NCBI RefSeq assembly: GCF_013761005.1
Contig: NZ_JACDUS010000001.1
Coordinates: 310,001-374,000 of the forward strand
DNA length: 64,000 nt
Reading direction: 5' to 3'
Source of the DNA: Desulfosalsimonas propionicica
GTDB lineage: Bacteria > Desulfobacterota > Desulfobacteria > Desulfobacterales > Desulfosalsimonadaceae
Both the position numbers and the translations under genes were made by a program. The notes under the pieces are model-generated. The model was not told the origin of the DNA and made no database searches. It saw nothing but the letters and a program-made list of their open reading frames with translations. Positions 20,229 to 29,173 of this stretch are shown one piece after another. Positions within the stretch are counted from its first letter, which is position 1. The number at the start of each line of letters is the position of its first letter.

Positions 20229-20561
20229 ATGAACGAATCCACCCAATTCCGTATCTTAAAATACATCCATGACAATCCCCGGGTCACCCAGCGGGAACTG
20301 GCCGGGATTACGGGCGCATCCCTGGGCAAGGTCAACTACTGCCTCCGGGCCCTGGCCGACAGGGGCCTGGTCAAGATTTCCAACTTCAAAAAATCCCAGA
20401 ACCGCCGCGCCTACATCTACAAGCTCACACCCCGGGGCATTGATGAAAAAATCCGCCTCACCTCCCGGTTCCTGCAGATCAAGATAAAGGAATACGAGGC
20501 CCTCAAAGCCGAAATCCAGGATCTCCAGGAAGAACTCGAATACGCGCATAACAAAGACTGA
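20229..20561 (+). CDS. EPS-associated MarR-family transcriptional regulator
   Basis: 110-residue winged-helix DNA-binding protein. The helix-turn-helix is in VTQRELAGITGASLGKVNYCLRALADRGLV. The wing YIYKLTPRGIDEKI and the C-terminal coiled coil LQIKIKEYEALKAEIQDLQEEL fit the family of MarR-type regulators found at exopolysaccharide loci (TIGR04176-like). Start chosen at 20229; upstream in-frame codons belong to the leader. It stands at the head of the polysaccharide island and probably regulates it and itself, which the shared operator-like sequences support but do not prove. Confidence 0.85.
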   Translation: MNESTQFRILKYIHDNPRVTQRELAGITGASLGKVNYCLRALADRGLVKISNFKKSQNRRAYIYKLTPRGIDEKIRLTSRFLQIKIKEYEALKAEIQDLQEELEYAHNKD

Positions 20562-20692
20562 TGGTTCCGTAAAAAGTCATAAAACTGCTTTAGTCGCTAA
20601 CCAATAAAAAAATAACCTGTTGATTTTACTTAACACTTAATCACTTAAAACTTAACACTGGCTGTAAAAAAGACTTTTTACAGGCGCACCAT
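20560..20692 (+). repeat. Degenerate copy of the GTAAAAAGT inverted-repeat element
   Basis: The left end GATGGTTCCGTAAAAAGTC (20560-20578) and right end GACTTTTTACAGGCGCACCAT resemble the ends of the full copies at 9421 and 60682, but the central GTACTT...GTACGT core is missing. The right end contains a perfect hairpin, TGTAAAAA-AGAC-TTTTTACA at 20663-20682. The MarR-gene stop codon lies on its left edge. Confidence 0.6.
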
Positions 20693-20701
20693 AAAATAGA
20701 G

Positions 20702-20965
20702 GTGACATTTGAAGATTGCGTCACAGGGATTGTGGATTTTTCCAAGTATTTAAACCAAGGGAGTGTTTTTGAAAAATTTAATTGCATAGAATTTTTCAAA
20801 AATTTCAGCATAAATAAAGAACTCGGGGTACTGACGTGGGGGGATGACGAAGTGGATATTGCCCCGGAAACACTTTATGCTGACGCTACGAATGCTCCTT
20901 TGCCAGATTGGATGACGCTGCGACAGGAATCTTTGGCGAACCTGTCGTTTCAGCCGACTTCGTAA
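20702..20965 (+). pseudogene. DUF2442 protein, probably N-terminally truncated
   Basis: The readable 87 codons (from GTG 20702) carry the DUF2442 pattern: TFEDCVTGIVDF near the start and LTWGDDEVDIAPETLYADA towards the end. The family normally has about 10-15 residues before the TFEDG-like segment; here the repeat element stands in that place. DUF2442 genes are often next to DUF4160 partners in toxin-antitoxin-like pairs, and no partner is seen. It may still be translated from the GTG. Confidence 0.55.
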
Positions 20966-21011
20966 ACTCGGTAGCTGAACTTTCTGATACCAAGCGGTCA
21001 GGAGATGAGAA

Positions 21012-21251
21012 ATGAATACAAAACCTTTATTTGTAAGGGCTGAATGGGACCATGAGGCATTGGTCTGGGTTGCCACCAGCGATGATGTCCCTGGCCTTGC
21101 CACTGAATCAGATAACCTGGAAAATCTGGTACATAAGCTCAAGATTGTCATCCCGGAACTGCTTGAGGCCAACGGAATGGATATGTCCGAGGGAGCTCCC
21201 TTTGAACTGTTGAGCAGAAGATTTGAAGTTGCTGAGAGGGCTGCTGTCTGA
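21012..21251 (+). CDS. DUF1902 / HicB-like antitoxin
   Basis: 79 aa. FVRAEWDHEALVWVATSDDVPGLATESDNLENLV is the small beta-alpha-beta HicB-like fold of DUF1902 proteins, usually encoded before a HicA toxin. AGGAGAT precedes the ATG. It overlaps the broken hicA-like gene by one base (TGATG), the normal gene order of the system. Confidence 0.75.
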   Translation: MNTKPLFVRAEWDHEALVWVATSDDVPGLATESDNLENLVHKLKIVIPELLEANGMDMSEGAPFELLSRRFEVAERAAV

Positions 21252-21400
21252 TGGCCGACTTTACAAAGGATCTCAAAAAATATCTGAGTGAAGCCGGGTG
21301 CACTTTTGAAAGGCAGGGAAAAGGCGATCATGGGTATGGTACAGCCCAATAACAGCAATCAGGTTTGTGGTGGACAAGGGTGAAGTTAAAAGGGCCAAGG
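21251..21400 (+). pseudogene. HicA-like toxin pseudogene (frameshift)
   Basis: It begins MADFTKDLKKYLSEAGCTFERQGKGDHG, matching the HicA double-stranded-RNA-binding-like fold with the catalytic-histidine segment GKGDH. It then runs out of frame to a stop. One base on, the other frame continues WYSPITAIRFVVDKG, the expected next strand. The C-terminal end is also unlike the family. A single-base change probably killed the toxin while the antitoxin stayed open. Confidence 0.75.
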
Positions 21401-21466
21401 ATCAAGGGCCAAGGATCAAGAACCCTTGTCCCCTGTTTCCTATCCCTCGGCCCTACGGGAGAAATT

Positions 21467-21862
21467 ATGAGACCTGACATAGACAAGCTTATACACTTTT
21501 GGGCATTCGAGGCAGAAGAAGCCTTGAAGGTTGCCGGGCATTTGATTGAAAAAGAAGATTTTTCTTACGCCTTGTTTTTTGGCCATTTGGCCTTGGAAAA
21601 GATGCTTAAAGCGCTGTGTGTTAAGGAACAGCGGGACCATGCGCCTCCAATCCATAACCTGGTCAGGCTCGCGAAAACTGCTGGTATTGAACTTGATGAA
21701 CAGGCGGAAAGTGACCTTGTGACCATAACCGCTTTTAATATAGAATCCAGGTATCCTGATTTTAAAAGCTCTTTTCGTAAAAAATGTACTCAACAGTTCA
21801 CAACCAAACAAATGGCAATAATAAGGAGGTATTTCAAGTGGCTGAAGTCCCAGTTGAAATAG
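21467..21862 (+). CDS. HEPN-domain toxin-like protein
   Basis: 131 aa, four-helix HEPN domain (HFWAFEAEEALKVAGHLIEKEDFSYALFFGHLALEKMLKALCV). The R-x6-H motif in QRDHAPPIHN fits the RNase active site of HEPN toxins. ATG 21467 is chosen; the upstream in-frame extension is repetitive sequence. It overlaps the nucleotidyltransferase gene by 25 bases, forming a HEPN/MNT toxin-antitoxin pair in which the MNT partner is known in other systems to modify and silence the HEPN RNase. Confidence 0.85.
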   Translation: MRPDIDKLIHFWAFEAEEALKVAGHLIEKEDFSYALFFGHLALEKMLKALCVKEQRDHAPPIHNLVRLAKTAGIELDEQAESDLVTITAFNIESRYPDFKSSFRKKCTQQFTTKQMAIIRRYFKWLKSQLK

Positions 21863-22158
21863 AAAATATTCTACGAAAATATATTGCCCGGGTTAAACAG
21901 CGGAAACAAGTTTCCAAAGCTTATTTGTATGGCTCTTATGCCAAAGGCAGTGCCGGAAGATGGAGTGATATTGATATAGCGATCATTAGTCCCGACTTTT
22001 CCCATGATCTTTTTGATGAACGGGTTTTTTTAATGAAAGAGGCCTTAAGGCTTGATGATCGCATAGAGCCAAGTCCGTTCAGGCCTGAAGACTTTACCCT
22101 TGACAATCCATTGGTAAATGAAATCAGCTCTTCAGGTATTGAGATTAGCACTGACTAA
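21838..22158 (+). CDS. MNT-type nucleotidyltransferase antitoxin
   Basis: 106 aa. The minimal nucleotidyltransferase motif GSYAKGSAGRWSDIDIAI (GSxxxGxxxxxSDxD) is intact. The start is GTG 21838, supported by AAGGAGG at 21823-21829 with an 8-base gap; the ATG at 21784 in the same frame lacks this. Partner of the HEPN gene it overlaps. Confidence 0.85.
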   Translation: MAEVPVEIENILRKYIARVKQRKQVSKAYLYGSYAKGSAGRWSDIDIAIISPDFSHDLFDERVFLMKEALRLDDRIEPSPFRPEDFTLDNPLVNEISSSGIEISTD

Positions 22159-22209
22159 AGGACCCTTTACCCTTGTCCCTCGGCCCTTTACACTTTCCCC
22201 TCCAAAAAA

Positions 22210-22793
22210 ATGGATACATTAAAACATTGGTTTGATACATACACGCACGGGTTTGATTCCGACGATCCCATGGTCCAGGAAGGCATGGACTTAAAACGTG
22301 ATCACACACTGCGTGTCTGCGAAAATATTCTGGATATCGGCCGCAGCCTGGGACTATGCGCAATTGACCTGCACCTCGCAGAGACAATCGCACTGCTCCA
22401 CGATATTGGGAGATTCGAGCAGTACCGGCGATACAAAACCTTTTTGGATCATCAGCCAGAAGACCACGCTGCCCTCGGCATAACCATTATCCATAACCAG
22501 AAACTTCTCTCCGCCTTTGACCCCGAAACCGCAGAAATTATTCTCCACGCGGTAAAATACCATAACCGTTTCGCCCTCCCGAAAGAAACAAATAGACGCC
22601 CCTGTTTTTCTTGAAAATGATCCGGGATGCGGACAAAGCCGATATCCTGCGCGTAATGACAGATTATTACCTGACTGCCGAAAACACCCGGAACCCGGCA
22701 ATATCCCTGAACCTGCCGCATACTTTGGTAATTTCGATACATATTTTCTATCCATACCAGGAATGTAATCGAATTGGTAAGGGTGATACTTAA
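22210..22793 (+). pseudogene. HD-domain phosphohydrolase, frameshifted
   Basis: The first part, to 22614, is an HD-domain protein: DHTLRVCENILDIGRSL with H, then ETIALLHDIGRFEQYRRY (HD pair), DHAALG and ILHAVKYHNRF. It stops after RRPCFS. In the next frame, from about 22602, the expected continuation LFFLKMIRDADKADILRVMTDYY resumes, then degenerates after ISLNLP. One lost base explains the break. Probably inactive, unless the break is a sequencing error. Confidence 0.75.
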
Positions 22794-22814
22794 AGCTTGA
22801 GCGACTGAAAATCA

Positions 22815-24377
22815 ATGCCATTAAATAAAAAACAATTCGCCCTTAATGCCGCCAGCGGCTGGATGGCCCAGCTTACTTTTGCCCTGGTTGGGTTCATCTT
22901 GCTGCCTTATATTATCATGCGGCTTGGGGAGCAGGGGTATGGTATATATCAGCTTGCCAGGTCTGCTCTTGTCTTTTTTATGTTTTTGCAGTTGGGCATG
23001 GGGCCCACTCTGATCCGTTTTTTTGCCAAAGCAATTGCCAAAAATGATACTACCGAATTACAACGAATAAACAGCACGGCGCAGTGTTTACTTGGCGGAC
23101 TGGGATTACTGGCTTCATTGCTGGGCTTGGCTTTAATCCCGATCTTTGTTCGGTTTTATGAAATCCCCCCGGATTTTGCTTATGACACCACCGGCCTTTT
23201 GATCTGCATGGTCATCTCACTGTTTATGAACATGACAGTCATTGTGCCACAAGGACTGGTTTTTGCCGCCAATCGCTACGATCTAGCCAATTGCATTGAA
23301 ATCAGCAGTCATCTGATACGCTTGGTTTTAATCGTTGCTTTGTTCGAATTATTGTATCCATCTATTTTGTTTGTTGGTCTAAGCATATTGGTGTCTCAGT
23401 TATTTCGGTTTTTAGCCCTTTTTGGAATAGCTGTAACGCATGTTGGAAAATCAGCTTTTATTTCAATCCATCATGTATCAAAAAGCTCACTGAGGAAGGT
23501 GCTCGGCTTCAGCATGCTGAATCTGACCAACTCGGTTGCTGGTGCTGTAGTATTCCAAAGCCCGATCCTTATCATCGGCAAGGTCCTGGGGCAGGAGATG
23601 GTCGCGGCATTTGCCCCGGCGCTTCTTGTTTCCACCGCCATGAAAGGCTTTTTGGGGCAAACCACGCGGCCCCTTGTTCCCTTGGCCAGTCAGGACCGGG
23701 AACAAAACACAGGCAAGGCCCTTGGGCGCTGGGCTGTTTATGCCGGCCAATTGGCAGCATTTGTAGGTTTTGGTATTGCGCTGCCCCTGGCTACTTTCGG
23801 CCCGGAGATTATGCGTCTATGGCTTGGAAGCGATCTGGCCTGGGTTTGGTCCGTAGTTGCAGTGATGAGCACAGGGGTGGCTGTTTCCCAGGTTCAGGCA
23901 GCCAACTATTTCCTGGCCCTTGGCGGCGGCCAGATTCGCCCTACGGTCTACAGCCAGGTCGCAATGGCTGTTGTTGTATGTCTCGGGACTCTTGTCGGCA
24001 CTGCTTGGCTTGGATGGAACATATTTGGCGTGGCACTCTTTATTGCTTGCTGCATTTTTATCCGCAACACTTTCTATCTGGCATATGCCTATTCCCGGCA
24101 ATTTTCTTATTCGTTCGCCGGCTATCTCTGGTCTGTATACGGCCTTCCCGGTATTATTACCGCTCTGTGTGTTGGAGGCGGATGGCTGTTAAAAATCGCA
24201 ATTTCTTCGGATAATATTTTTTTATTAGCGCTTCAGGGGCTACTGGTTTTGGGAGCATACTGTCTGTTAAGCTGGCTTTTTCTGATTCCCAAGCCAGTAA
24301 AGAGTAAAATAAGCACCTTAATCCTGGCCAAAATACGCCGTATGGCAGCTCCGGCCAGTCCATCATCCGGGCTCTAA
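22815..24377 (+). CDS. Polysaccharide flippase (Wzx/MATE-like)
   Basis: 520-residue integral membrane protein with about 12-14 hydrophobic segments. The N-terminus SGWMAQLTFALVGFILLPYIIMRLGEQGYGIYQLA is typical of Wzx/RfbX-type lipid-linked oligosaccharide flippases. It is the first intact glycan gene after the regulator and lies 1 base before the ferredoxin/F420-beta gene. It suggests a Wzx-dependent product besides the ABC-exported one encoded further on. Confidence 0.88.
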   Translation: MPLNKKQFALNAASGWMAQLTFALVGFILLPYIIMRLGEQGYGIYQLARSALVFFMFLQLGMGPTLIRFFAKAIAKNDTTELQRINSTAQCLLGGLGLLASLLGLALIPIFVRFYEIPPDFAYDTTGLLICMVISLFMNMTVIVPQGLVFAANRYDLANCIEISSHLIRLVLIVALFELLYPSILFVGLSILVSQLFRFLALFGIAVTHVGKSAFISIHHVSKSSLRKVLGFSMLNLTNSVAGAVVFQSPILIIGKVLGQEMVAAFAPALLVSTAMKGFLGQTTRPLVPLASQDREQNTGKALGRWAVYAGQLAAFVGFGIALPLATFGPEIMRLWLGSDLAWVWSVVAVMSTGVAVSQVQAANYFLALGGGQIRPTVYSQVAMAVVVCLGTLVGTAWLGWNIFGVALFIACCIFIRNTFYLAYAYSRQFSYSFAGYLWSVYGLPGIITALCVGGGWLLKIAISSDNIFLLALQGLLVLGAYCLLSWLFLIPKPVKSKISTLILAKIRRMAAPASPSSGL

Positions 24378-24378
24378 T

Positions 24379-25758
24379 ATGAATATTATAACAGAAGTTG
24401 TTCAAAAAGGCTGGTGTGTGGGCTGCGGCATGTGTGCAGCGGTTTGCCCGAAAGAGAGGCTGGAAATCCGCTGGAACCCACGTGGAGAATATAGTCCGAT
24501 AGAAGTTGAGGGATGCGCAGATTGCAGCAAGAATTGTCAAATTTGCTATAAAGTTTGCCCTGCCCATGGCAATACCCCTGACGAAACAGAGATCGGAAAA
24601 AAGTTGTACGGCAAAGCCGAAGGAGTCCAGTACAAAAGCGAGACTGGTTACTATCTTTCTTCCTATGTTGGCTATTCTAAGGAGCATCGGGCAACCGGGG
24701 CCTCCGGCGGGATGGCATCATGGACTCTGGAGGCGCTTCTGGCCTCAGGCAAGGTTGAGGCGGTAGCGACTGTTGGACGAACCAAAGACCCGGACAAATT
24801 ATTTGAGTTCAGGATTTGCCATAGCGTTGAAGAAATTCGCGCCAGCGGGCGCTCAGCCTATTATCCGGTCGAAGTCAGCCAGGTTATGCAATATATTCTC
24901 AACAATGAGGGCCGTTACGCAGTTATCGGGCTTCCTTGTGTGTGCAAGGCGATTCGTTTGGCTCAGGACATATTCCCGAAGCTTAAAAGGCGAATTCCTT
25001 ATGTCTTGGGACTGACATGCGGGCACCAATGCTCAAAATTTTTTGCGGAATATATCTGTGCTCTTGGTGGCGGCGATCCTCATGAACTAAGAGAAATGAT
25101 TTTTCGAACCAAAGATCTCACTCAACCAGCTTCTAACTTGGGCTTTCTTTTTCATTCTGGCTGCGGGAGCAATGAAATCTTCAAACAAGTACTATGGAGA
25201 GATGGTGTAGGCGAAGCTTTTGCAAATGGCTTTTTTCAAATACCGGGATGTTTTTACTGCGATGATGTCTTTGCCGAATGTGCAGACATTGCGTTTATGG
25301 ACGCTTGGCTGCCGGAGTATAAAAAACAACCGGAAGGCCATAGTATTATATTAATAAGAAATACAGAAGCTGATGAATTAATTGGCAATGAAGCCTGTGG
25401 TAGTGGTAAGTTAAAATTGTCTGAAATTAGTATTAAACGGGTGATGCAAAGCCAGCTGAATGTGATAAATCAAAAGCAAAGCCTTCTTTTTGATAAAAAA
25501 GATTCTTTATCCTTGAGGTATTATTTGTATAAAAAACCAATGATATTGCAATCAAGAATTCGACGTATACATTTTGAAATTTCTGATAAATCCTCAATAG
25601 CATGGAATTTTCATAAAAAAAATTTGGTTGAATTTAACAAGGACAATGATCTGCTTGAACTGAGCACAAAACTTTCCAAATATAAGAAATATCAAAAAAT
25701 AATCCGGCTCCCAATGAGAATTTCAGGGCGAATTCAAAGAGCCTGCTTAAGAATATAA
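24379..25758 (+). CDS. Ferredoxin / F420 hydrogenase-dehydrogenase beta-subunit-like protein
   Basis: 459 aa. The N-terminal ferredoxin-like part has WCVGCGMCAAVCP and further cysteines (CADCSKNCQICYKVCP). The middle shows GASGGMASWTLEALLASG and VIGLPCVCKAIR as in FrhB/FdhB-type flavin proteins. Such proteins recur in polysaccharide loci next to pyruvyl transferases, where their reaction is not established. The C-terminal third is more AT-rich than the start. It is followed by the pyruvyl transferase after 73 bases. Confidence 0.85.
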   Translation: MNIITEVVQKGWCVGCGMCAAVCPKERLEIRWNPRGEYSPIEVEGCADCSKNCQICYKVCPAHGNTPDETEIGKKLYGKAEGVQYKSETGYYLSSYVGYSKEHRATGASGGMASWTLEALLASGKVEAVATVGRTKDPDKLFEFRICHSVEEIRASGRSAYYPVEVSQVMQYILNNEGRYAVIGLPCVCKAIRLAQDIFPKLKRRIPYVLGLTCGHQCSKFFAEYICALGGGDPHELREMIFRTKDLTQPASNLGFLFHSGCGSNEIFKQVLWRDGVGEAFANGFFQIPGCFYCDDVFAECADIAFMDAWLPEYKKQPEGHSIILIRNTEADELIGNEACGSGKLKLSEISIKRVMQSQLNVINQKQSLLFDKKDSLSLRYYLYKKPMILQSRIRRIHFEISDKSSIAWNFHKKNLVEFNKDNDLLELSTKLSKYKKYQKIIRLPMRISGRIQRACLRI

Positions 25759-25831
25759 ACTACTTCATTCAAAAGATTTTTATCTCAGCCCGAATTGGTC
25801 TTCAACCAGGAGTATATACGGAAGAATTTCA

Positions 25832-26923
25832 ATGATAGGTATTTTGACGTTTCACCACGTTTACAATTACGGGGCTCTTCTCCAAGCATACGGGCTACAG
25901 ACGTATATAGCCAGCCTCGGTTATGATGTGACCATTTTAAATGTCAGGCCGTTTCATCGGTCGATACGGCCCAGATCAAGATTTTCGCGTGTTTTTGATA
26001 CCGTCAAGGACAAAGTTTGGCCGATAGAGTCAAAAAAAGAAGCGGCTAACAGTTTTGATGCGTTTCGAAACAAATGGCTTCAGTTAAGCCAACCATACGA
26101 TTCCCTGAAAAAGGCCCTTCGAAATGAAACTGCCATTGAATCCCTGGTTGTCGGCAGTGATCAGGTGTGGAATCCCAAATACGGTAAAAAAGCGCTGGAC
26201 ACATATTTTTTAAGGGATGCGCCGGCAGAAATTCGTAAAATCGGGTATGCGGCCTGTGCCGGATCCAAGACAGCACCTATTGCGAAATTGCATCGATATA
26301 AGCGGTTTGTGGAGCAGTTTCACGCCATCGGAGTGAGAGATGAGTTTACAAAAGAAATTATTCAAAGCATAACCAACCTGCCGGTTAACATGGTAGTGGA
26401 TCCATCGCTGCTGATTGACTGGGATTTTGTTTCCGAACATGCGAGACCAATTCAAGTTCCGGGTGAATATATTTTTTATTACGGCCGGACCAATGCTGGA
26501 GAGAGGGCTTTGGAACAACTTGAAAAAGCGTACCATCTGCCTGTGGTCTCGCCGGGAATGGAAGGAGACCATAATACCGACAGCAAATATGAATCCATGG
26601 AATCCGTCGGCCCTCTTGAGTGGGTAAACTTATTAAAAAATTCATCAATGGTTGTTACGCGCTCGTTTCACGGCCTTATGTTTGCACTGAAGCTGAACAA
26701 ACCGGTAATAGTGGCTCCGGCAAACCAGATTTCGCTTGACAGGCTTGAAGACGCATGCCGCAGATTTGAAATCAAGGATTGCCTTTTGGACATTGGCTCT
26801 GACGGAAAAGATGGACCGAAAAAGATAAATCGGATCAATTTTCAAAAAGCCCGGGCAATAATGGATAATGAATTGATCAAGTCCAGGAGATATCTGGATG
26901 AATCGCTAATGAAAGACGAATGA
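25832..26923 (+). CDS. Polysaccharide pyruvyl transferase family protein
   Basis: 363 aa. The N-terminus IGILTFHHVYNYGALLQAYGLQTYI, VGSDQVWN near residue 110 and the C-terminal VVTRSFHGLMFALKLNKPVIV are the family signatures (CsaB/WcaK-like). Members transfer pyruvate from phosphoenolpyruvate to sugars as ketals, adding negative charge. Paired here with the FrhB-like protein, an arrangement seen in other glycan loci. Confidence 0.9.
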   Translation: MIGILTFHHVYNYGALLQAYGLQTYIASLGYDVTILNVRPFHRSIRPRSRFSRVFDTVKDKVWPIESKKEAANSFDAFRNKWLQLSQPYDSLKKALRNETAIESLVVGSDQVWNPKYGKKALDTYFLRDAPAEIRKIGYAACAGSKTAPIAKLHRYKRFVEQFHAIGVRDEFTKEIIQSITNLPVNMVVDPSLLIDWDFVSEHARPIQVPGEYIFYYGRTNAGERALEQLEKAYHLPVVSPGMEGDHNTDSKYESMESVGPLEWVNLLKNSSMVVTRSFHGLMFALKLNKPVIVAPANQISLDRLEDACRRFEIKDCLLDIGSDGKDGPKKINRINFQKARAIMDNELIKSRRYLDESLMKDE

Positions 26924-26999
26924 ATCCAACCACCCTCTGCCATACGCACCGAGCAATTGAAAAAGTCAAAAGCTTTTCTCTCTTTGGCAGGACACTCCA

Positions 27000-27884
27000 A
27001 TGATGATTTCCGTTGTTATCCCGTCTTATAAAAGACATGATCTTTTACTTCGAGCGGTGAAGAGCGTATTGTCGCAGACTCTACCGCCATATGAAATTAT
27101 TGTCTCCAATGATGGGCCTGACCGAGAGAAGGCTGAACTTCTATCGTCCTTGGATTATGACCATTTAAAATATATTGAAGCCCCCCGTTCGGGTAAAGCC
27201 TCAGTAACCCGTAATTTCGGTATCGGGTGCGCAAAGGGTGATTGGATCGCATTGTTAGACGACGATGATATCTGGTTGCCGACTAAGCTAGAGGTACAAT
27301 TTAATTACCTTGAAAAACAGAATAATAAGAATGCTATAATTGCTGGGATCGAAATGGTGTATGCACCCTCAGGAAGAATATGGCGCCGCCCAAAAGGAAA
27401 TTTTCAAGGGATGATAAAATCTAGTGATGCTGTTTTGAATCGCAAGGGAGGGTTTAATACTTCAACAATAGTAGCACCCCGCCATATATTCTTAAAATAT
27501 CCATTTAATGAGAAAATTAATAAATTAGAGGATGTTGAGTGGGTTCTGAGTGCAGGAATCGAGTTGAATACATGTATTCCCCCTGAGCCTGTATGTGTAA
27601 GGATAGTAACAGAAAAGGACGGTTTAAGCCAACCCGGAGGCTTTGAGACAGTCTGGGCTTGGTATCTAAGAAATAAAGAAAAAATGACTATTCAATCCAG
27701 ATGCTATTCTATAACAGATATTTTGGCTCGTAGGGCGAGTTATGATTTTAATTGGCAAGCATATTTAGTTCTTGTTAGAGAATTACATAAAGAAAATGTG
27801 TTAAATTTTATGAATATTTGTAGACTGACTTCCTATTTTGTTGCACCTCAACAAGTCAGAATTTTTATCAAGAAGCTAATATAA
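27000..27884 (+). CDS. Family 2 glycosyltransferase
   Basis: 294 aa GT-A-fold enzyme. ISVVIPSYKRHDLLLRAVKSVLSQTLPPYEIIVSNDG binds the nucleotide sugar, and LLDDDDIWLP supplies the metal-binding DxD. It has no membrane segments. The gene is AT-rich after its first third, unlike the core genome. It lies nine bases before the sulfotransferase gene. Donor and acceptor cannot be told. Confidence 0.88.
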   Translation: MMISVVIPSYKRHDLLLRAVKSVLSQTLPPYEIIVSNDGPDREKAELLSSLDYDHLKYIEAPRSGKASVTRNFGIGCAKGDWIALLDDDDIWLPTKLEVQFNYLEKQNNKNAIIAGIEMVYAPSGRIWRRPKGNFQGMIKSSDAVLNRKGGFNTSTIVAPRHIFLKYPFNEKINKLEDVEWVLSAGIELNTCIPPEPVCVRIVTEKDGLSQPGGFETVWAWYLRNKEKMTIQSRCYSITDILARRASYDFNWQAYLVLVRELHKENVLNFMNICRLTSYFVAPQQVRIFIKKLI

Positions 27885-27893
27885 AGGAACTGA

Positions 27894-28697
27894 ATGGATC
27901 TGAATAAAGAAATTCTTGTTGCTGCATCCTCAATTCTAAACCCGGTGGTCTTGGGAAGTCCAAGAATTCTTACGATCTATAAAACGTGGAGAACCCTATC
28001 CTCGATTTGTGTATCAAATCAACACAGATTTGTCTTTATCAGAATACCAAAAGCGGCAAACACGGCCTTGCTTTTTAATCTGTATCTCTCAACAGGTGGA
28101 AAAGAGATTGATTTTTGGGATCGACGAAAGATAACCTACGAGCATTTTTCTCATTTAGGTGGAAAAACATTGATGAAAGGAATTTTGCCATTAAAGTACT
28201 ACACTTTTTTTACAGTGTGCCGAAATCCTTATACTAGAATTTTGAGTGCATATTTACAAAAATTTGCGATGAGTGCTTTTATTAAAAGGTTTCAATCGGT
28301 TAAGCCATCTTTTTTGCCCTCTATAGACGGTTTTCTTTCTTTTCTAACTTTTTTAGAAAATGGGGGGTTATATAGTGATCATCATTGGATTCCACAGGTA
28401 GATTTTTTGTGGCCTGAAAAATCAAGGATTGACTATTTATTAAGATCTGAATCGTTGGATTCGGATATGCACAGATTATTTAAAACTTTGAATTTGGATA
28501 CCCCCAATAAATATCATGAGGATATTGGTAAAAAAATTATTAAATCAGGTTCTGCGCCGACAGGGGCAGATAAAAAAATTTCAAGTTTTTATGTAGGGCA
28601 GTCTGGACGTGCAGCCGCAAAGATCGTATACAGGCTATACCGCAAAGATTTCGAGGTGTTCGGATATCCCGCCTCAATCCCTAATTTGAATTTTTAA
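27894..28697 (+). CDS. Sulfotransferase family 2-like protein
   Basis: 267 aa. FVFIRIPKAANTALLFNL is the PAPS 5'-phosphosulfate loop and VCRNPYTRILSAYLQKF the 3'-phosphate segment of carbohydrate sulfotransferases. AT-rich, like the GT2 before it. A sulfotransferase in a glycan cluster points to a sulfated surface polysaccharide, and PAPS is available in principle in a sulfate reducer only if APS kinase exists elsewhere (not seen). Confidence 0.8.
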   Translation: MDLNKEILVAASSILNPVVLGSPRILTIYKTWRTLSSICVSNQHRFVFIRIPKAANTALLFNLYLSTGGKEIDFWDRRKITYEHFSHLGGKTLMKGILPLKYYTFFTVCRNPYTRILSAYLQKFAMSAFIKRFQSVKPSFLPSIDGFLSFLTFLENGGLYSDHHWIPQVDFLWPEKSRIDYLLRSESLDSDMHRLFKTLNLDTPNKYHEDIGKKIIKSGSAPTGADKKISSFYVGQSGRAAAKIVYRLYRKDFEVFGYPASIPNLNF

Positions 28698-29173
28698 TCT
28701 GCTGCACCTTGGACATTCGGATATCATTTTTCCCCGGTTGTTGGTAAACGATACAATAGCAATATCCATGAACCGAAGGGAGTCATCTTCGTAATCTCGC
28801 AGCCGTTCAGCAATTCACGGTTGCTACTGATCTAATCAGTTTATTGGCTCGCTGAAGCGAAAAGCAGAATGCGTATTGTACACCGCAATTGGTTCCAATA
28901 TTCTATGCCCGAACTGAATTTGCCAATATCATCTGGGGCTCTTACTGGTCACTGCGGATTGCTCGACATTCGTATACTTTCAGTATGTTGAATTTACGAA
29001 TGGGTGCCAACTTGGATTTGTATTTTATAATTAGAGAGTTGTGATATTACAACATGAAATAATTATAAATATTTTAAGCTTCAATGTATGCCCAATTTGG
29101 CCTCTGTTGTAAATACCGTCTAAAATGTATTCCTCGAAAGTTGATTTTTAATCTTAAAAGCCAGGAGAAAATT
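28698..29173. other. Non-coding stretch before the autotransporter
   Basis: About 475 bases without a recognisable gene or gene remnant in any frame. The only structure noticed is an inverted repeat, CATTCGTA ... TACGAATG (28969-29003), with a smaller ATAC-TTTCA-GTAT inside it. An AT-rich tract follows from about 29020. No convincing -35/-10 pair was found. Confidence 0.5.
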
